Assembly: GCA_018402345.1 (NCBI GenBank)
Contig: JAGYIV010000010.1
Coordinates: 124,001 to 188,000 of the forward strand
Direction of reading: 5' to 3'
DNA: 64,000 nucleotides
From: Terrimicrobiaceae bacterium
GTDB lineage: Bacteria; Verrucomicrobiota; Verrucomicrobiia; Chthoniobacterales; Terrimicrobiaceae
Within the stretch, counting starts at the first letter, position 1. Every line of letters begins with the position of its first letter. Below the pieces are notes generated by a model that saw only the letters and a program-made list of their open reading frames with translations, had not been told where the DNA came from and did not search any database. Positions 1 through 8,919 of the stretch are shown one piece after another. Position numbers and translations under genes: made by a program.

Positions 1-415
1 CTGCCGTGCCGGCGATCCTCACAAACCCGGATCCCTCCCACGCGCTGCGCATCTCGTGGACGCCCGTCCACAAATACCCGGCAGACAACACGGCAAGCGG
101 CACCAGCGCCATCAGGAACCCCGCCGCGACATCCTTTTTCCACAGCTCATTGGGCCGAATGCCAAGCTCGCCCATCCGCCGGATTCCCACCCACCGGAAC
201 GCGGGCCAAAGCATCAACAACGCGGAGATTTGCATGCTCCGGCTGAAATACCGGTGGAAAGGAAACCCCTTCACCACTGGCAACACCCCGGCCTCCGCGA
301 GCCATGTTCCGGTCCAATAAAGCGGCGGCGACATCACGCACCCGAGTAGCACGATGCCGCCGAGACAGACGGCAAGGCGCAACAATGTGCGGGGCGCGGC
401 AGGATTGGCGTTCAC
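1..415 (-). CDS. CPBP-type intramembrane protease-like protein, N-terminal part (runs off left edge)
   Basis: An open frame on the minus strand starts at a GTG (413-415) and continues without a stop to base 1. It encodes a hydrophobic protein with three likely membrane segments: one starting TLLRLAVCLGG, one around MQISALLMLWPAF, and one around GFLMALVPLAVLSAGYLW. The layout (short N-tail, helix, PPLYWTGTW loop, PFHRYFSR) resembles the N-terminal half of bacterial CPBP/CAAX-type membrane proteases, which act in the inner membrane. The catalytic EExxxR and HxxxN motifs would lie outside the window, so the family call is inference. It diverges from bioA with only about 32 bases between starts. 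Confidence 0.5.
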   Translation of the reverse strand, partial: MNANPAAPRTLLRLAVCLGGIVLLGCVMSPPLYWTGTWLAEAGVLPVVKGFPFHRYFSRSMQISALLMLWPAFRWVGIRRMGELGIRPNELWKKDVAAGFLMALVPLAVLSAGYLWTGVHEMRSAWEGSGFVRIAGTA

Positions 416-447
416 TGACTCACGTCTATGCGGTAAAACCCATCTCC

Positions 448-1743
448 ATGCGAGATGTTTGGAACACAGCCGCCCTCGCGCGGATGGACAAGGCCCACCT
501 CTGGCACCCGTTCACGCCCATGCTGGACTGGTGTGCGGAGGACCACCAACCCCTCGTCCTCGTCCGTGGCGAAGGAGCATGGCTTGAGGACAGCGAGGGT
601 CGCCGCTACCTCGACGGAAATTCCTCGATCTGGACAAACATCCACGGCCACAACCACCCGGCGATCACCCGCGCGATCCGGGAGCAACTCGACCGCGTGG
701 CCCATGTCTCGTTTCTCGGCGCCACCAACCCCCCGGCCATCGCCCTCGCGGACCGCCTTGTGTCGCACTTCCCCCCCGACACCCTCACCCGCGTCTTCCT
801 CAGTGACGACGGATCGACCGCCGTGGAGGCGGCGATGCGCATGGCCATCCAATTCCGCCAACTCCAGGGCGAACCCACTCGCACTGGCTTCATCGCCTTT
901 GAAAACGCCTACCACGGCGACACCCTCGGCGCGGCGAGCATTGGCGGCATCGGGGCCTTCCACAGACCCGTGGCGGGCCACACGTTTCCCGTCACACGCA
1001 TCACCGATCCGGACGACCTCGGTCCCATGAACCATGTCACCGCCGTGGTCATCGAACCCCTCATCCAAGGTGCCGCCGGCATGCGTCCCTGGCCGCCGGG
1101 CCTCCTCCGCCGCCTTCGCGAAAAATGCGACGCGGCGGGTGTTTTTCTCATCCTCGACGAGGTCATGACCGGCTTCGGCCGCACAGGCACACTCTTCGCC
1201 TGCGAGCAGGAAAACGTCGTGCCAGACTTTCTCTGCCTCGCCAAGGGACTCACCGGCGGCACACTTCCACTCGCGGCCACACTCACCACCGAGCATGTCT
1301 TCCGCGCCTTCCTCGGCCCGTTCGAGGCGGGCCGCACGTTCTACTACGGCCACAGCTACTCGGGAAATCCCCTGGGCTGCGCGGCGGCCGTCGCCTCGTT
1401 CGACATCTTCCGCGACGAACGCGTCCTCGAGTCCCTCCCGCCAAAAATCTCCCGCCTCCGCGACCTCCTCGCCTCGCTCTCCTCCCTCCCGTTCGTCCAC
1501 GAGACCCGCCAGTGCGGCCTCATCGCGGGCATCGAGGTCCGCCGCCCTGACGGATCACCCTTCCCGTGGCACGAGCGCACCGGGCACGCGATCTGCCTCG
1601 CCGCCCGCCGCCACGGCCTCCTCACCCGCCCGGTGCTGGACACCATCGTCTTCATGCCGCCGCTCTGCACCTCCGAAGAGGAACTGGATTTCGGCATCGC
1701 AGCCATCGCGGCGGCCATCGGGGACACCCTCCCGGCCTGCTAA
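448..1743 (+). CDS. bioA: Adenosylmethionine-8-amino-7-oxononanoate aminotransferase
   Basis: PLP-dependent class III aminotransferase of biotin synthesis. It converts 7-keto-8-aminopelargonate to 7,8-diaminopelargonate with SAM as amino donor, in the cytosol. The product is 431 aa, the usual length. Visible family motifs are WHPFTPM near the N-terminus, DGNSSIWTNIHGHNHP, the ILDEVMTGFGRTG block with the PLP-binding Asp, and LCLAKGLTGG with the Schiff-base Lys. ATG 448 was chosen because the preceding residues are not conserved; ATG 484 (MDKAHLWHPF) is possible. The stop codon overlaps the convergent cfa stop by 4 bases. bioB lies 24 kb away, so the pathway is scattered. Confidence 0.95.
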   Translation: MRDVWNTAALARMDKAHLWHPFTPMLDWCAEDHQPLVLVRGEGAWLEDSEGRRYLDGNSSIWTNIHGHNHPAITRAIREQLDRVAHVSFLGATNPPAIALADRLVSHFPPDTLTRVFLSDDGSTAVEAAMRMAIQFRQLQGEPTRTGFIAFENAYHGDTLGAASIGGIGAFHRPVAGHTFPVTRITDPDDLGPMNHVTAVVIEPLIQGAAGMRPWPPGLLRRLREKCDAAGVFLILDEVMTGFGRTGTLFACEQENVVPDFLCLAKGLTGGTLPLAATLTTEHVFRAFLGPFEAGRTFYYGHSYSGNPLGCAAAVASFDIFRDERVLESLPPKISRLRDLLASLSSLPFVHETRQCGLIAGIEVRRPDGSPFPWHERTGHAICLAARRHGLLTRPVLDTIVFMPPLCTSEEELDFGIAAIAAAIGDTLPAC

Positions 1744-2942
1744 CAGATCCTTACCGGTTCGGGCGTCTCGAGCCCGCCGCGCGAAAACAGGAACTGGATC
1801 ACCTGCAGGCTCCTTGCCCGGAACGCCCCGGAGCAACTCAACAGGTAAAACCTCCACATCCTCACGAACTGCTCGCCATACTCGATCCGGAAATCGTCGC
1901 GCGACCTCATGAATCCTGCCTCCCACGCCCTCAACGTGGGCACATAGTAGGGCCCGAGATTGTGCATGTCCTCGTTGACGAAGTATCCCTCAGCTGCCTG
2001 CAGCACCTGCGCGGCCGTGGGCAACTCGGAGTTCATGAAAATATACCGCGAAATCCACGGGTCGGTCCCCCGCCTCGCCTCATTGGCCGTGATCGTGTGG
2101 CACAAGAACAATCCCCCATCCCTCAGGCACCCGCTCGCGGCGTCCATGTAGGTGTCGTAGTTCCTGCTCCCCACATGCTCAAGCATCCCGACACTGCAAA
2201 TCGCGTCGAACTCCCCGTCGATATCACGGAAGTCCTTCAACCGGATATCCACCGGCAACCCCTCGCAATACCTGTCGGCATACGCCTTCTGCTGCTCGGA
2301 GATCGTGATCCCGACCACCTCGCAACCATGGTTCTCGGCGGCGAACCGTGCCAACCCTCCCCACCCGCACCCGATATCGAGCAACCTCATCCCGGGCTGC
2401 AATCCGAGCTTTTTGCAGATCAATTCCATCTTCAATTCCTGCGCGGTGGCCAGATCCGTCGTCCCGTGGAAATACGCGCAGGAATACTGCATCGCCGGAT
2501 CGAGCATCGCCCCGAAAAAATCATTCCCAAGATCGTAGTGCCGCTTCGCCACCACCTTGGAGCGCGACTTGCTCTGAAGGTTCAACACCATGCCAAACAC
2601 AATCTCGATCATGGTGCCGATCGCTGGCCTCACCCGCTGCTCGATCCCGCTCCGGATCGCCCGGCAACATAGTTCCTCGAGATCGTCGCAGTCCCACCAC
2701 CCGAGCATGTAACTCTCCCCGAAACCGAGCGTGCCGTCTTTCAACACCCGCCGGAAAAAACGATCGTCGCGCACCTGGATGTCGCACGGGCGCATCCCGT
2801 TCACTTCGATATCCGCCTCGGCAAACAACTCCGTCACGATTCTCTCGGCCCGTCCGACCCGCCTCCGGACCGGATGCACCACCGTTACCTCCCGGGCATC
2901 AATCGAGCTCCCCCGCTCGGCCAGCATCGATTTGCCGTTCAT
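1740..2942 (-). CDS. cfa: Cyclopropane-fatty-acyl-phospholipid synthase family methyltransferase
   Basis: SAM-dependent enzyme that adds a methylene bridge to unsaturated acyl chains of membrane phospholipids. The protein is 400 aa, near the E. coli Cfa length. The SAM-binding motif LLDIGCGWGG is clear. Residues matching the Cfa active site are present: Cys in MQYSCAYFHG, Glu in GMLEHVG, His in LFLCHTI and Tyr in GPYYVPTLRAW. Start ATG 2942 overlaps the stop of a 74-aa ORF as ATGA, so the two are probably translated as a unit. The longer frame to 3086 has no family similarity before this Met. It converges with bioA. Confidence 0.93.
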   Translation of the reverse strand: MNGKSMLAERGSSIDAREVTVVHPVRRRVGRAERIVTELFAEADIEVNGMRPCDIQVRDDRFFRRVLKDGTLGFGESYMLGWWDCDDLEELCCRAIRSGIEQRVRPAIGTMIEIVFGMVLNLQSKSRSKVVAKRHYDLGNDFFGAMLDPAMQYSCAYFHGTTDLATAQELKMELICKKLGLQPGMRLLDIGCGWGGLARFAAENHGCEVVGITISEQQKAYADRYCEGLPVDIRLKDFRDIDGEFDAICSVGMLEHVGSRNYDTYMDAASGCLRDGGLFLCHTITANEARRGTDPWISRYIFMNSELPTAAQVLQAAEGYFVNEDMHNLGPYYVPTLRAWEAGFMRSRDDFRIEYGEQFVRMWRFYLLSCSGAFRARSLQVIQFLFSRGGLETPEPVRIC

Positions 2943-3163
2943 CGCCGTGCGATCCCGTTGTTGAGCGCGAGCGATTCGACGATCGCGTTCAGTTGCTCCT
3001 CGGACTGCCGCCTCAACCACGACGCAAGCGTGTCGTCCTCCCCGGCCATGCACTCGTGGCAATGCCTCCCCGTCGGCTCGGGACACGGCAAGGGGCGGTC
3101 TGGGACGATATCGAACAACTCAAGTTGTTCCTCCGTGGAGGCTGCGATGGATTGCATATTCAT
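2939..3163 (-). CDS. Small hypothetical protein translationally coupled to cfa
   Basis: A 74-aa ORF ends in an ATGA overlap with the cfa start, which argues that it is real. It is acidic and soluble, with a His/Cys cluster (GRHCHECM) in the middle followed by a helix-like C-terminal half (SWLRRQSEEQLNAIVE). The HCHEC cluster could bind a metal or take part in redox chemistry, but I recognise no family. Translation could start at either of two close ATGs (MNM). The intergenic region upstream holds a cluster of CCATGG palindromes that could be an operator. Confidence 0.5.
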   Translation of the reverse strand: MNMQSIAASTEEQLELFDIVPDRPLPCPEPTGRHCHECMAGEDDTLASWLRRQSEEQLNAIVESLALNNGIARR

Positions 3164-3198
3164 AGGCCCCGACCACTAAGGAATGCGCGCGCTTCAAA

Positions 3199-3250
3199 CC
3201 ATGGGGCGAATACCCCAACGCCCGCTCCCCATGGGGAACTCACCCCATGG
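3199..3250. promoter_or_regulatory. Cluster of CCCCATGGGG-type palindromes between divergent genes
   Basis: Three CCATGG cores lie in the divergent intergenic region between the cfa operon and the 3332 gene. They sit at 3199-3204, 3229-3234 (inside the perfect palindrome CCCCATGGGG, 3227-3236) and 3245-3250. An extra GGGG/CCCC pair (3203-3206 and 3213-3216) flanks the first. The arrangement looks like an operator array or RNA hairpins. No factor can be named. Confidence 0.35.
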
Positions 3251-3331
3251 AGCCGCCCGCCCCGCAGTGAAATAAAACACGCCATCCGCCAGACGGCCTC
3301 ATGCCGCCGCCGGATCAAACCAATCACACCC

Positions 3332-3988
3332 ATGGACCACCTCATCACCCAATGCGCGGACATCGCCAACCCGGCCCGCCTCAACCGCCAATTCCACATC
3401 GTCGTCGTCTACGAGACTCTCGTCTCGGCGGCACGCGCCCTCCGCGCCTGCGAACACCTCAGGCAGGAAATCCCGCCGGATGTCGCCATCCACATCAACG
3501 CATGGCCGCTCGAGTCGCTTGCCGACACCTCGGAGCGCGACCTCGCCGCATCCAGCGCCGCGATGGCCGATGTCGTCATTCTCTCGACCCCCGGACGCGA
3601 CGCCCCACCCCAGACCCTCCATGAATGGACGGACCGCTGGTTTGCCCACAGCATCAATTCCCCCTCCGCCCTCTTCACCCTCTTCGGCGACCACCTCACC
3701 CCCGTCGCCCGCTCGACCGCACGCACCCTCCTCCGAAAAACATCCCCACTCGGCATCGACTTCTTCATGCATCCGGCCCCGGATCACGATCGCCAGATTT
3801 CGCTGGGCTGGCAAAACAACGACGAACTGCCGCCCGCTCCGCCTGACAGGATCGCCCTCCGGCGGGAACACGAGTCGGCCTTCGACACCATCGAGAGTTT
3901 TGCCGCCCACCTCCGCGTCCTGTTCCTCGACCTTGCCGCCGCGGACCTTCCGGGCGACTCGCGCAGGAGAGTCCAGGCCGCCTTTTGA
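3332..3988 (+). CDS. Hypothetical cytosolic protein
   Basis: 218-aa soluble protein, not recognised. The N-terminal half reads like an alpha/beta fold: a beta strand (FHIVVVYETL), helix, strand (VAIHINAWPLESL), helix and strand (MADVVILSTPG). The C-terminal half is helical with a charged region. No catalytic motif, signal peptide or membrane segment is visible. ATG 3332 is preceded by TCACACC, the A/C-rich leader type used by many genes here. It sits about 100 bases before the histidine kinase gene on the same strand, so a link to that signalling cluster is possible but unproven. Confidence 0.7.
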   Translation: MDHLITQCADIANPARLNRQFHIVVVYETLVSAARALRACEHLRQEIPPDVAIHINAWPLESLADTSERDLAASSAAMADVVILSTPGRDAPPQTLHEWTDRWFAHSINSPSALFTLFGDHLTPVARSTARTLLRKTSPLGIDFFMHPAPDHDRQISLGWQNNDELPPAPPDRIALRREHESAFDTIESFAAHLRVLFLDLAAADLPGDSRRRVQAAF

Positions 3989-4093
3989 AAACTTGGAGAT
4001 TGACCAGCCATCGGGAACCCTCATTCTTGATTCGTGAATTGGTTCGGTTTGACAGCTTGCTGCCATCCCATTGTCCGTAGCCCGTAAAACCCC

Positions 4094-5800
4094 ATGCAAC
4101 AAACACCCGCCTCCAAAGCACTCGGATCCTCCACCCGGCACTCCACGGCACGTGGCAGTGGCAATGCCCTGCTTAAAGACCATCGCTGTGGCACCTCCCG
4201 CCGGGCCACGGCTACAAACCCCGTTCCGGAGACCAGGCACCTCTTCGCCATCCTCGCCGAAGTGTCCCGTGAGGCTGTGCTGCATATCGCCCAAGACGGC
4301 ACCATCCTCTACGGCAACGCCCTTGCCGCCGATTGGTTCGATATCGCCCCGGACCGCATCGCTGGCGCCAACATCCACGATATCTGCCGCCGGGTCGGGT
4401 GCGGCGATTTCTGGAAGACCATCCTGGGGGACACCTGCGCCACAGACACACCCCATTGCGGCCAAACCTCGATCACCACCAAAAACCGCACCCGCATTCT
4501 CGACATCCACACCTCCGGCGTAGCCGATGGATCATCCCCCGCTGATGCCGTCATCGCGTCCATCCGCGACACCACTGAACACTACTCGCGCGAACGCCAA
4601 CTCCGCGAAGCCCACCAGCGCCTCCTCTACCATTTGAACAACTCCCCCCTCGCCGTCATCGAGTGGGACTCCTCGGGCTCCTGCCTGTGCTGGAACGACG
4701 AAGCGGAGCACCTCTTTGGCTGGACCCACCGGGAAGCCTCGGAAAAATTCAGTGATTGCCTCGCCCTCGTCCACCCGGATGACCTCCACCGCTTCGTCAA
4801 AATCCACGACAGCCTCCGGGCGGGCCGTGAAACCAGCACCTTCATCCAATCCCGCACCGTCTCCAACTCGGGCTCCATCTCCTGGTGCGACTGGTATCTC
4901 TCCTCCCTCCTCGACGACGCGGGAAAATCACGCGGCATCCTCTGCCTCGTCAACGATGTCACCGAGCGCGAACTCTCCGAACGAAAGCTCCAAACCCTCG
5001 CCGCAGCCCTCGAAAAAAAGGTCGAACTCCGCTCGATACTCCTCGATGCCGCAAACAAACAACTTGAACGCGAACACCTCGTCCGCCGCCAACTCGAACA
5101 CGACATGATCGGCATCAGCGAGCGCGAACACCGCCGCATCGGCCACGACCTCCACGACGGCGTCTGTCAGGAACTCGCGGGCATCCGCTTCGCCATCGCC
5201 GCCATGGCCGCGTCGCAGGAAACCGCTTCGCACCTCAGAAAACGCCTGCTCCGCATCGAGGACGGCATCCTCAAGGCCATGCACGAGACCCGCCTCCTCG
5301 CCCGCGGACTCGCTCCCATGGAACTCGAAAACGGCGACCTCGCCGCATCCCTCCACGAACTCGCCCACAACACCTCCCGCCTCCACGATGTCTCCTGCCG
5401 CATCCGTTGGCGCGGACCCAAACTCGATTTCCCCCCGGAGACCGCCACCCACCTCTTCCGCATCGCCCAAGAGGCCCTCCACAACGCCATCCACCACGGC
5501 ACCGCCTCGACCATCGACATCCACATCGCCGTCAACCCCCGCTCGATCCGCCTCACCGTGGATGACAACGGCAACGGCCTCCCCTCCACCCCGGGCACTC
5601 CGGAAGAGGGTCGCGGCATGGGACAAAAAATCATGCGCCACCGCGCCGGCATCCTCGGTGGATCCCTCTCCCTCTCGCAACGACCGAACGCCCATGGCAC
5701 GCGTGTCGTCTGCTCGATTCCCTCCCCGAAAACAGTGACACCATGCCAACACAAAAAAAGACCCCGATCAAAATCCAGATCGTCGAAGACCACCCACTAA
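4094..5800 (+). CDS. PAS-domain sensor histidine kinase (NarL/HisKA_3 type)
   Basis: 568-aa cytosolic kinase without membrane segments. Two PAS domains are apparent, about residues 45-165 (AVLHIAQDGTILYGN) and 180-300 (AVIEWDSSGSCLCWND). A helical linker follows, then a HisKA_3 dimerisation helix with the phospho-acceptor His354 in IGHDLHDGVCQEL, and a GHKL ATPase domain with N box (QEALHNAIHHG) and G1 box (DDNGNGL). Its 3' end overlaps the LuxR-type response regulator by 58 bases, so the pair is surely cognate. The signal is unknown; being soluble, it may sense a redox or small-molecule cue through PAS. Confidence 0.93.
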   Translation: MQQTPASKALGSSTRHSTARGSGNALLKDHRCGTSRRATATNPVPETRHLFAILAEVSREAVLHIAQDGTILYGNALAADWFDIAPDRIAGANIHDICRRVGCGDFWKTILGDTCATDTPHCGQTSITTKNRTRILDIHTSGVADGSSPADAVIASIRDTTEHYSRERQLREAHQRLLYHLNNSPLAVIEWDSSGSCLCWNDEAEHLFGWTHREASEKFSDCLALVHPDDLHRFVKIHDSLRAGRETSTFIQSRTVSNSGSISWCDWYLSSLLDDAGKSRGILCLVNDVTERELSERKLQTLAAALEKKVELRSILLDAANKQLEREHLVRRQLEHDMIGISEREHRRIGHDLHDGVCQELAGIRFAIAAMAASQETASHLRKRLLRIEDGILKAMHETRLLARGLAPMELENGDLAASLHELAHNTSRLHDVSCRIRWRGPKLDFPPETATHLFRIAQEALHNAIHHGTASTIDIHIAVNPRSIRLTVDDNGNGLPSTPGTPEEGRGMGQKIMRHRAGILGGSLSLSQRPNAHGTRVVCSIPSPKTVTPCQHKKRPRSKSRSSKTTH

Positions 5801-6417
5801 CAGCCCAGGGCCTCCGCGCCCTCATCGAGTCCCAAGAGGGGTTCATCGTCTGCGCGGAATCCCCCACCTGCGCACAAGCCGTTGCGGACGCCGTCCGAAC
5901 CAAACCCGACCTCGTCATCACCGACATCTCCCTCCCGGGCCGAAGCGGACTCGAACTCGTCCAGGACCTCCTCGCCTGCTGCCCGGGCGTTCCCACATTG
6001 ATATTCTCCATGCACCAGGAAAACACATTCGCCCGCCGCGCCCTCGAGGTCGGAGCGCGGGGCTATGTCATGAAGAGCGACTCGAGCGAAAACCTCCTCG
6101 CCGCCATCCGCACCGTCCTCGCCGGAGGCATCTTCGTCAGCCCGGCCATGTCCTCCCGGATTCTTGAATACGTCTCGATCCGCTCGAAGGACGGACGCAC
6201 CGGCGTTGAAGCGCTCAGCCCAAAGGAATTCGAGGTCTTCCGCCTTTTCGGTGAGGGCCTCGCCACCGTGGACATCGCCTCCCGGCTCAACATGAGCCCG
6301 AAAACCGTCGATTCCCACCGCGAGCACATCAAACTCAAACTCGAAATCCGCACCATGACCGAACTCATCGCCTTCGCCTCGCGGTGGTGCGCCTCACAGT
6401 CCACGCATCCAACTTGA
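5743..6417 (+). CDS. LuxR/NarL-family response regulator
   Basis: 224-aa regulator with a receiver domain (about residues 6-125) and a C-terminal LuxR-type helix-turn-helix. Phospho-acceptor Asp61 lies in LVITDISLPGRSG; acidic-pocket residues (IVEDHP) and the conserved Lys (YVMKSD) are present. The HTH (LSPKEFEVFRLFGEG, then MSPKTVDSHREHIKLKL) is typical of NarL-type DNA binding. It overlaps the kinase gene upstream by 58 bases and the CheB-CheR gene downstream by 4 or 34 bases, so all three should be co-transcribed. ATG 5743 follows the leader GTGACACC. Confidence 0.95.
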   Translation: MPTQKKTPIKIQIVEDHPLTAQGLRALIESQEGFIVCAESPTCAQAVADAVRTKPDLVITDISLPGRSGLELVQDLLACCPGVPTLIFSMHQENTFARRALEVGARGYVMKSDSSENLLAAIRTVLAGGIFVSPAMSSRILEYVSIRSKDGRTGVEALSPKEFEVFRLFGEGLATVDIASRLNMSPKTVDSHREHIKLKLEIRTMTELIAFASRWCASQSTHPT

Positions 6418-8864
6418 CAACAACCACTAAGAAATCTTCCATCCCGACTTTCATCTCCGTCACCTGCTGCGATACGCTCCACGTCGGTTCGCTCGGCGAG
6501 TTTCTCGAGGCCATCAACCCAGGGTCCTGCTCCACATTTCTGGTTCTCTGCCCGCACCTGCTGGATGCCCTTTCCTCGTGCGCGATTGCCGTGCGCCATG
6601 CCGCCCCGGACCTCGTCCTCCGCCGGGGAGAGGTCGTTCTCATTCCCCACGGCTCGAGGCTCACGCTGCAAAAGGGGGTGCTGGTTCATGCCCCATCACG
6701 CGCGTCCGATACTGCCGCAGCCCTCCTCGAATCGGTGGCCAATTCCATGTCATCTTCCTGCGCTGCCGTTCTGCTCGGCGACTATGGTGTCGATGCCGTG
6801 GCGGGCACACGCACCATCAAGGCGGCCGGCGGACTCGTCATCCACGAACCCGTTGATCCCCCGCAGGCCAACGCCGCGTCGGAGCTTCTTGCCTCGATCT
6901 CGGATATCGCCCTCCCGGCGGCCCAGATTCCCGCCTGCCTCGAGCGCTTCGCGGAATCCCACCCACCGGATGCCACCGATCCGCCCCGCCGCAACGAGGA
7001 GGCTACCCTCGCCCGCGGTCGCAAACTCGCCGCTCTTGTCAAACGCCACACGGGCCTCGACCTCTCTGCCTACAAACCCGAGGGCGTCTCGCGCCGCATC
7101 GAACGCCGCATGGGCATCACCCGCAACTCCACCCTTGCCCAATACCTCGCCCACGTCAAAAAACACCCCGCCGAAGCCCATCAACTCGCCAAGGACATGC
7201 TTGTCAGCGTTACCAGATTCTTCCGCGATCCCGATGTCTTCGACCGTCTGTCGGAGACCGTCATCCCGGGGATCCTGAAGGAGGCCAATGCACGCCCGGT
7301 CCGCCTCTGGGTTCCAGCTTGCGCCACCGGCGAGGAGGCCTACACACTCGCCATCCTTCTCGAGGAGGCCCTCCACGAACGCGGCCTGCCGGCCCACGGA
7401 TTCAAAATCTTCGCCACTGACCTCGACCGCGATGCCTTGGCCTTCGCCAGCCGCGGCGTCTACCCGCTCTCCATCGCAGCGGGCATCCCTCCACGCCTCC
7501 TGGAGCAATACTTCCTCCCCGTGGGTGAGTCGTATCAAATCCTCCGCAGCGTCCGCGAGCGCATCGTCTTCGCGAAACACAACATCCTCAAGGACCCCCC
7601 GTTCACCCGCCTCGATCTCATCAGTTGCCGGAACCTCCTCATCTACCTCCAACCCGCCGCACAACACCGCATCCTCTCGGTCCTCCACTTCGCCCTCCGC
7701 CAAGGTGGCGCCCTCGTCCTCGGTCAAAGCGAATCCGTCGGCGATCTCCTCGAGGAATTCGCTCCGGTCGATCCCAAAACCCACATTTTCTTCAAACAAC
7801 CGAACTCGACCACATCCATCCCGGACACCCTCCAGTTCGGCTCCATCCAACCCATCTCGACCCTCTTCGAACACATCCCCCCCGCTCCGCTCCTCCGCGA
7901 GCACCCGCCCTCCCTCCTCCTCGAGGCGTTCACCAACAGGATCCTCTCCCACATGGATCGCACCTGCTTCGTCCTCAACGAGCGGCACGAAATCCTCTAC
8001 AGCTTCGGAAACCCGGGAAAATACACCACCCTAGCGGAGGGCCGCGCCTCGATCCGCCTCGCAGACCTCCTCCCGGGCGAACTCTCCATCCCCTTCACCA
8101 CCGCCCTCGGCCGCGTGGAAAAAGGAAAACCCGTTCGCTTCGGCCCCATCCCCCTAACCACAAACAAAACGAAACACAACGTCAGCCTCCTCGTGGAGGC
8201 ACTCCACCTCATGAAGGACGGCAGGAACTACCTCCTCGTCTTCATCGAGGAGGAACCCCGCTCGGCCTCCACCGAAAAAACCGCCTTCGACCTCCACCAA
8301 AGCATGCTCCGCATCCGCGAACTCGAGGAGGAACTCGAATTCAACAAGGCCCGCCTCGAATCAACCTGCGAGGAACTCGAGGCCTCCCGCGAGGAACTCC
8401 AAACCTCCAACGAGGAACTCCAGGCGGCCAACGAGGAACTTCAATCCACCAACGAGGAACTCGAAAGCGTCAACGAGGAACTCCAGACCGTGAACGGCGA
8501 ATACCAGTGCAAAATCCACGAACTCACCAAAACCAACGAGGATCTGGACAACTTCATCTCGAGCGCGGACATCGCCACCGTCTTCCTCGATCCGGACCTC
8601 CGCATCCGCCGCTTCACCCCGACCGCGGCGCGCCTCACGGGCCTCCTCGCGCACGACCTCGGCCGCTCGATCACCGACCTCTCCCACCCGCTCCTCGCGG
8701 AAGCCGCCAATGCGGCACGCCTCGTCCTCGCGGGCGAGCCGAAGTTCGAAAAATCCCTCCCGCGCGACGAACCGGGCACCATCATCCTCCGCGCCACCCC
8801 CTACACCCTCAAAAACGGCGCTCGCACGGGCACCACCGTCAGCTTCATTACTGTCGAACTCTGA
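6384..8864 (+). CDS. CheB-CheR-PAS fusion with a degenerate methylesterase domain
   Basis: 826 aa. Order: CheB-like domain (about 15-190), CheR methyltransferase (205-475) with helical N-terminal part and SAM motif VPACATGEEAYTLAI, a PAS-like region (500-620), a long EEL-rich coiled coil (640-715) and a final PAS (720-826). This is the usual CheB/CheR-PAS architecture found with non-chemotaxis signalling. The CheB part lacks the GASAGG nucleophile motif: the region reads ISVTCCDTLHVG, with Cys or Thr where Ser is expected, although the His (CPHLL) and Asp (GVDAVAG) positions remain. The start may be GTG 6384, or TTG 6414, which would give a TTGA overlap with the regulator stop. Confidence 0.9.
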   Translation: MVRLTVHASNLTTTTKKSSIPTFISVTCCDTLHVGSLGEFLEAINPGSCSTFLVLCPHLLDALSSCAIAVRHAAPDLVLRRGEVVLIPHGSRLTLQKGVLVHAPSRASDTAAALLESVANSMSSSCAAVLLGDYGVDAVAGTRTIKAAGGLVIHEPVDPPQANAASELLASISDIALPAAQIPACLERFAESHPPDATDPPRRNEEATLARGRKLAALVKRHTGLDLSAYKPEGVSRRIERRMGITRNSTLAQYLAHVKKHPAEAHQLAKDMLVSVTRFFRDPDVFDRLSETVIPGILKEANARPVRLWVPACATGEEAYTLAILLEEALHERGLPAHGFKIFATDLDRDALAFASRGVYPLSIAAGIPPRLLEQYFLPVGESYQILRSVRERIVFAKHNILKDPPFTRLDLISCRNLLIYLQPAAQHRILSVLHFALRQGGALVLGQSESVGDLLEEFAPVDPKTHIFFKQPNSTTSIPDTLQFGSIQPISTLFEHIPPAPLLREHPPSLLLEAFTNRILSHMDRTCFVLNERHEILYSFGNPGKYTTLAEGRASIRLADLLPGELSIPFTTALGRVEKGKPVRFGPIPLTTNKTKHNVSLLVEALHLMKDGRNYLLVFIEEEPRSASTEKTAFDLHQSMLRIRELEEELEFNKARLESTCEELEASREELQTSNEELQAANEELQSTNEELESVNEELQTVNGEYQCKIHELTKTNEDLDNFISSADIATVFLDPDLRIRRFTPTAARLTGLLAHDLGRSITDLSHPLLAEAANAARLVLAGEPKFEKSLPRDEPGTIILRATPYTLKNGARTGTTVSFITVEL

Positions 8865-8919
8865 CCGCCGGCGCCACGCGCATTGCATTGCCGGGCCCGG
8901 ACGTCTACGTTCGCCACGC

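Noticed and set aside
412-1500. 362-aa minus-strand frame opposite bioA
   Set aside because: Antisense shadow; bioA is unambiguous.
4049-4077. Sigma-70 promoter before the histidine kinase gene
   Set aside because: A perfect TTGACA is present at 4049-4054, but no acceptable -10 box lies at the right spacing.
8330-8500. Tandem GAGGAACTC-type DNA repeat
   Set aside because: Explained by the EEL heptads of the coiled coil that is normal in CheB/CheR-PAS proteins.
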